DNA of 16,372 nt from NCBI GenBank assembly GCA_902496645.1, contig CABVBR010000030.1, forward strand, positions 1-16,372. Direction: 5' to 3'. Of the stretch, positions 13,639 through 16,372 are shown piece after piece; position 1 is the first letter of the stretch; every line of letters begins with the position of its first letter. The notes beneath the pieces are model-generated. The model saw only the letters and a program-made list of their open reading frames with translations. It made no database searches and was not told the DNA's origin. This DNA comes from an uncultured Collinsella sp. (GTDB lineage Bacteria; Actinomycetota; Coriobacteriia; Coriobacteriales; Coriobacteriaceae). Position numbers and translations under genes: made by a program.

Positions 13639-15075
13639 TTAAAGCTCCAGCTCGTTCAAGCGCAGGATTGCCACGATATAAATCTTGAGCGCCTGCTTGA
13701 GCTGCTCTTCATTGGCGCACTCGTTGGGGCCGTGCATCTGGCCGCCCCATGCGGGCAGCTCCAGGCCGGTCTCCTCGGGGCCAAACGAGACGGCGCGGGC
13801 AAAGTTGCGCGCATACGTGCCGCCGCCCATGGCAAAAGGCTCGGCATGCTTACCCGTAAACTCGTTATAGGTGTCAATCAGCGCTTTCACGGCCGAATCG
13901 TCGGCAGAGACCGAGAACGGCACCTTGGTACGACCCACGCGATACGTCACACCAAAGCGGCCCACGAGCGGCTCGAGCTGCTCGCAGATGGTATCGGCAC
14001 TGGTGCTATCGGGGAAACGCACGTCGATGACCTGCTCAATGTGGCCATCCGCCACGCGGATGACGCCGGGGTTGCAGGTGAGCGGGCCAAACGCGGGGCT
14101 CATCGCGTCGATACCTAGGCCGCGGCCATAGGCGTCCGCATGCACAAAGGCCAGAAACTTGACAAACTCGTGCTCTGCAGGCGTCAGCAGGCGCTCGTCG
14201 CGCGCATCAAACGCGTCCTCGGCCTCGCGCAGGTACGTCACGATCAGGCCGACGGCGTTGATCGTCCCCTCGGGCATCGAAGCATGGCCACCGATGCCGT
14301 GCGCAAAAATCTGGGCATGGCCGTTCTCGAGCGCCGTAATCTCCAGGCGCTCGGCGTTCTCAACGGGTGCCGGCAGTTCATCGGCGGCAATCGCAAGCTC
14401 GCAGATAGACTGCGACGGAATGGCGTTGCTCGCCTCGGCGCCGCTCCACGACACAATGCGCCCGCCATCGATCCTAGAGCTCACAAACGTCGCCCCAAAC
14501 TGGCCCTTCTCGGCATTGCAGACCGGGAACTCGGCATCGGGCGTAAACAGAAAGTCGGGGTCTGCGTAGTTCTCCAGATAATGGTGAACGTCGGACATGC
14601 CCACTTCCTCATCGCAGCCCAGCAGCGCGCGGAAGGTGTAGCGCGGGGTAATGCCGTGCTTGAGCAGATAGGCGCCGGCGTAGAGCGACAGCACGGCCGG
14701 ACCTTTGTCGTCGATCACGCCGCGGCCGAGCAGCCAGCCCTCGCGACGCTCCATCGCAAACGGGTCGGTGTTCCAACCGGGGCCGGCGGGCACCACGTCC
14801 ACATGGCAGATAGTCGCGAGCTGCTTATCGCCGCGGCCCGGAATATCGGCGATTCCCACAAAGCCCTCGTCATCGCTCGTCTGGTAGCCGAGCTTCTGCG
14901 CGATGCCGAGCGCGCAATCGAGCGCGTCACGGACCGGGCGGCCAAACGGCGCGCCGGGCTCCGCATCGGCAGCAACGGCCACGGACGGATAGTTCACCAG
15001 CTGCTCGATATCGGCGACGACATCTTCCCAGACCTCGTCGACGTACTCAGCAACGCTCTGCTCCACCTGATTCAT
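13639..15075 (-). CDS. M20-family metallodipeptidase (PepV/Sapep-like)
   Basis: From ATG 15075, preceded by AAGGAGG, the protein has 478 residues; the longer frame to 15120 has no ribosome site. It is a cytoplasmic two-metal peptidase that splits dipeptides. Metal ligands and catalytic residues are H91-x-D93 (CHVDVVP), D122 (VIDDKG), E156-E157 (CDEEVGM), D180 (TPDAEFP) and H448 (GQMHGPNE). The large insert around residues 190-380, carrying HGIGGHASMPEGTINA, is the lid/dimer domain of the PepV group. It starts 54 bases after the HAD gene stop, so the two form one unit, ended by the terminator at 13544-13617. Length and motifs favour dipeptidase over acetylornithine deacetylase or succinyl-diaminopimelate desuccinylase. 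Confidence 0.93.
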   Translation of the reverse strand: MNQVEQSVAEYVDEVWEDVVADIEQLVNYPSVAVAADAEPGAPFGRPVRDALDCALGIAQKLGYQTSDDEGFVGIADIPGRGDKQLATICHVDVVPAGPGWNTDPFAMERREGWLLGRGVIDDKGPAVLSLYAGAYLLKHGITPRYTFRALLGCDEEVGMSDVHHYLENYADPDFLFTPDAEFPVCNAEKGQFGATFVSSRIDGGRIVSWSGAEASNAIPSQSICELAIAADELPAPVENAERLEITALENGHAQIFAHGIGGHASMPEGTINAVGLIVTYLREAEDAFDARDERLLTPAEHEFVKFLAFVHADAYGRGLGIDAMSPAFGPLTCNPGVIRVADGHIEQVIDVRFPDSTSADTICEQLEPLVGRFGVTYRVGRTKVPFSVSADDSAVKALIDTYNEFTGKHAEPFAMGGGTYARNFARAVSFGPEETGLELPAWGGQMHGPNECANEEQLKQALKIYIVAILRLNELEL

Positions 15076-15129
15076 GGACGACCTCCTTACCAATGAGCGG
15101 CGAGCGTGCCCGCCCCTCACATCACATAC

Positions 15130-15798
15130 TTATATTGCGAAAAGTTTAGCAAGCTCGGCCACCGAGTGCACCACCGCATCGGCGCCCGCGGCCTCGTGCT
15201 CCCCCGGCGCCGCCGCGCCCGAATAGATGCCGATGCACGGCACGCCCATCACGTGCGCACCCTCGACGTCGTTAAAACGGTCGCCAATCATCACGGCCTC
15301 GTCCGCGGTCGCGCCCAGGGCCGCCAGCGCATCGCGGACCGAATCCGCTTTGGTCTCGCGCCTCTGCGTCGGATTCATGCCAACCACGGCTTCGAACTGG
15401 CAAAGCCCCAGCTCATGCACCATATCGATGCACTTTGCCTCCATGCGAGACGTCGCGACCGCCATGCGATGCCCCTGCGCGGCCAACCCATCCAACAGCT
15501 CGGGGATCCCATCGAACACGGGGTACTCCCCCGGTCCCAGCTCATCAAAAAAGGCGCGGTACTCGTCGGCCACCACGAGCGATTCCTCGCGCGTAAAGCC
15601 GTAGAAGTCGTGGAAGCTCTTCCACAGGGGAGGCCCGATCATGCGGCGCAGGTCGCCCATCTGCGCTTCTAAAAACCCGCGCGCAGCCAGCGTCTTGCGC
15701 GTCGAGGTCATCACCGCCCGACCCGTATCGGCCACCGTGCCATCGAAATCAAACAGCACGACCGGCCGCCTGCATATCTCCAGCGCCTCCATCGGCAT
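15130..15798 (-). CDS. HAD-superfamily phosphatase, Gph/PpaX-like
   Basis: The protein has 222 residues from ATG 15798; a second ATG at 15792 has equally good spacing from a GAGGG, while the open frame up to 15825 has no ribosome site. Motif I is F-D17-F-D19-G-T, motif II lies in VATSR, motif III is the Lys of RRETKAD and motif IV is GDRFND. The small helical cap inserted after motif I marks the beta-phosphoglucomutase/phosphoglycolate phosphatase group, so likely substrates are phosphoglycolate, pyrophosphate or small sugar phosphates. It leads a two-gene unit with the M20 dipeptidase and is divergent from the DegV gene. Confidence 0.9.
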   Translation of the reverse strand: MPMEALEICRRPVVLFDFDGTVADTGRAVMTSTRKTLAARGFLEAQMGDLRRMIGPPLWKSFHDFYGFTREESLVVADEYRAFFDELGPGEYPVFDGIPELLDGLAAQGHRMAVATSRMEAKCIDMVHELGLCQFEAVVGMNPTQRRETKADSVRDALAALGATADEAVMIGDRFNDVEGAHVMGVPCIGIYSGAAAPGEHEAAGADAVVHSVAELAKLFAI

Positions 15799-15840
15799 CC
15801 CTCTTCCCCAGTTGATGATTTCCACACCGACACTTCAAAC

Positions 15841-15856
15841 TGTTGACTATTCAACA
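15841..15856. promoter_or_regulatory. Palindrome between divergent HAD and DegV genes
   Basis: TGTTGA, CTAT, TCAACA is a perfect 6-bp-arm inverted repeat. It sits 8 bases upstream of the probable -35 of the DegV gene and could be an operator acting on either or both genes. Confidence 0.4.
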
Positions 15857-15863
15857 ATTAAAG

Positions 15864-15892
15864 CTGGCAATGTGGAACGACTCCACTATACT
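15864..15892 (+). promoter_or_regulatory. Probable promoter of the DegV-family gene
   Basis: CTGGCA (15864-15869) and TATACT (15887-15892) are 17 bp apart and each close to the sigma70 consensus. The predicted start near 15899 leaves a leader of about 50 bases. Confidence 0.55.
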
Positions 15893-15948
15893 TGTCGCAC
15901 TTTGCTCTCAGAAGGCGGCGCGCAAGCGCCCCAACGAAAGGTGCAATT

Positions 15949-16372
15949 ATGTCTTTTGCCATCATAACCGACTCCACGTCGGACATCTCCCCCGCCCGCG
16001 CCCAAGAGCTCGGCATTTACGTGATTCCGCTACATGTGATTATCGAGGGCGAGGACCTGCTCGACCAGGTACAGATTACCGCCCAGGAGTACGTCGCGCG
16101 CATGGCCGGCTCCGAGCAGCTGCCGCACACCTCGCAGCCGAGTGCCGGCGAGTTCAAGGCACTCTTTGACCGCGTGCGTGCTGACGGCCACGACAGCGCG
16201 ATCTTTATCTCGCTGTGCAGCGAATGGTCCGCCTGCTATTCCAACGCATGCCTGGTCGCCGAGACCCACGAGCTCGACGTGCGCTGCATCGATTCGCGCA
16301 CTGGCTCGGGCGCCGAGGGCCTGCTGGTGGAGTACGCGCGGGCCATGCGCGAAGATGGCCGCAGCCTGGACG
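15949..16372 (+). CDS. DegV-family fatty-acid-binding protein (partial, runs off the window)
   Basis: The first 141 residues are present; the family is about 280 long, so roughly half is missing. The start is ATG 15949 with AAAGG at 15937-15941. D8-S-T-S-D near the N terminus, the HTSQPSAGEF segment that contacts the lipid head group, and SLCSEWSACYSNA are hallmarks. DegV proteins bind fatty acids; in Gram-positive bacteria some (FakB) present them to the kinase FakA for incorporation into phospholipid. No fakA is visible. The gene is divergent from the HAD gene and shares with it a short intergenic region containing a palindrome. Confidence 0.93.
   Translation, partial: MSFAIITDSTSDISPARAQELGIYVIPLHVIIEGEDLLDQVQITAQEYVARMAGSEQLPHTSQPSAGEFKALFDRVRADGHDSAIFISLCSEWSACYSNACLVAETHELDVRCIDSRTGSGAEGLLVEYARAMREDGRSLD

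Overview
This is a GC-rich, gene-dense bacterial window with chromosomal housekeeping and transport content. Gene style (SD-led genes with ATG and GTG starts, a Tat-type PstS lipoprotein, long nested intergenic hairpins) and my recognition of the proteins suggest an actinobacterium of the class Coriobacteriia, probably Collinsella or a close relative. That placement is inference; there is no rRNA or marker gene to prove it. I see no tRNA, rRNA, CRISPR array or complete insertion sequence.

Left part (1-3200): a DnaQ/DEDDh-type exonuclease-like gene with an uncharacterised N-terminal half, followed by an accessory-looking block. In that block one AT-richer gene encodes a predicted PD-(D/E)XK (DUF559/Vsr-like) protein resembling AbiEi-type actinobacterial proteins. 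It is flanked on each side by a pair of about 29-nt repeats in inward-facing orientation (1201-1229 with 1362-1390, and 2831-2859 with 3022-3050). These look like two degenerate copies of a small TIR-bearing element, or the ends of a cassette. This is the most unusual architecture in the window.

Metal part (3127-6602): a Zn/Cd-type efflux module on the + strand, made of an ArsR/SmtB-type sensor with an intact alpha-5 metal site, a free-standing 72-residue CXXC metallochaperone-like protein, and a P1B-2-type ATPase lacking an N-terminal metal-binding domain. A near-perfect sigma70-type promoter (TTGACA, 16-bp spacer, TATAAT) is overlaid by a 22-bp operator that recurs as a perfect inverted copy 11 bp downstream and again, with 4 changes, in front of the ATPase gene. 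The ATPase ends in a spectacular 129-bp nested inverted repeat. Beyond it a convergent DtxR/MntR-family repressor has Cys at one of the metal-ligand positions.

Right part (6760-15130), all on the minus strand in transcription order: an HAD phosphatase and M20 dipeptidase pair; the phosphate ABC transporter operon pstS-pstC-pstA-pstB (tightly packed, no phoU in view); and an ABC-F ATPase of Uup type followed by a Cof-type HAD phosphatase. Each unit ends in an intrinsic terminator or long hairpin. At the right edge a DegV-family fatty-acid-binding protein gene starts on the + strand, divergent from the HAD phosphatase, and runs off the window.
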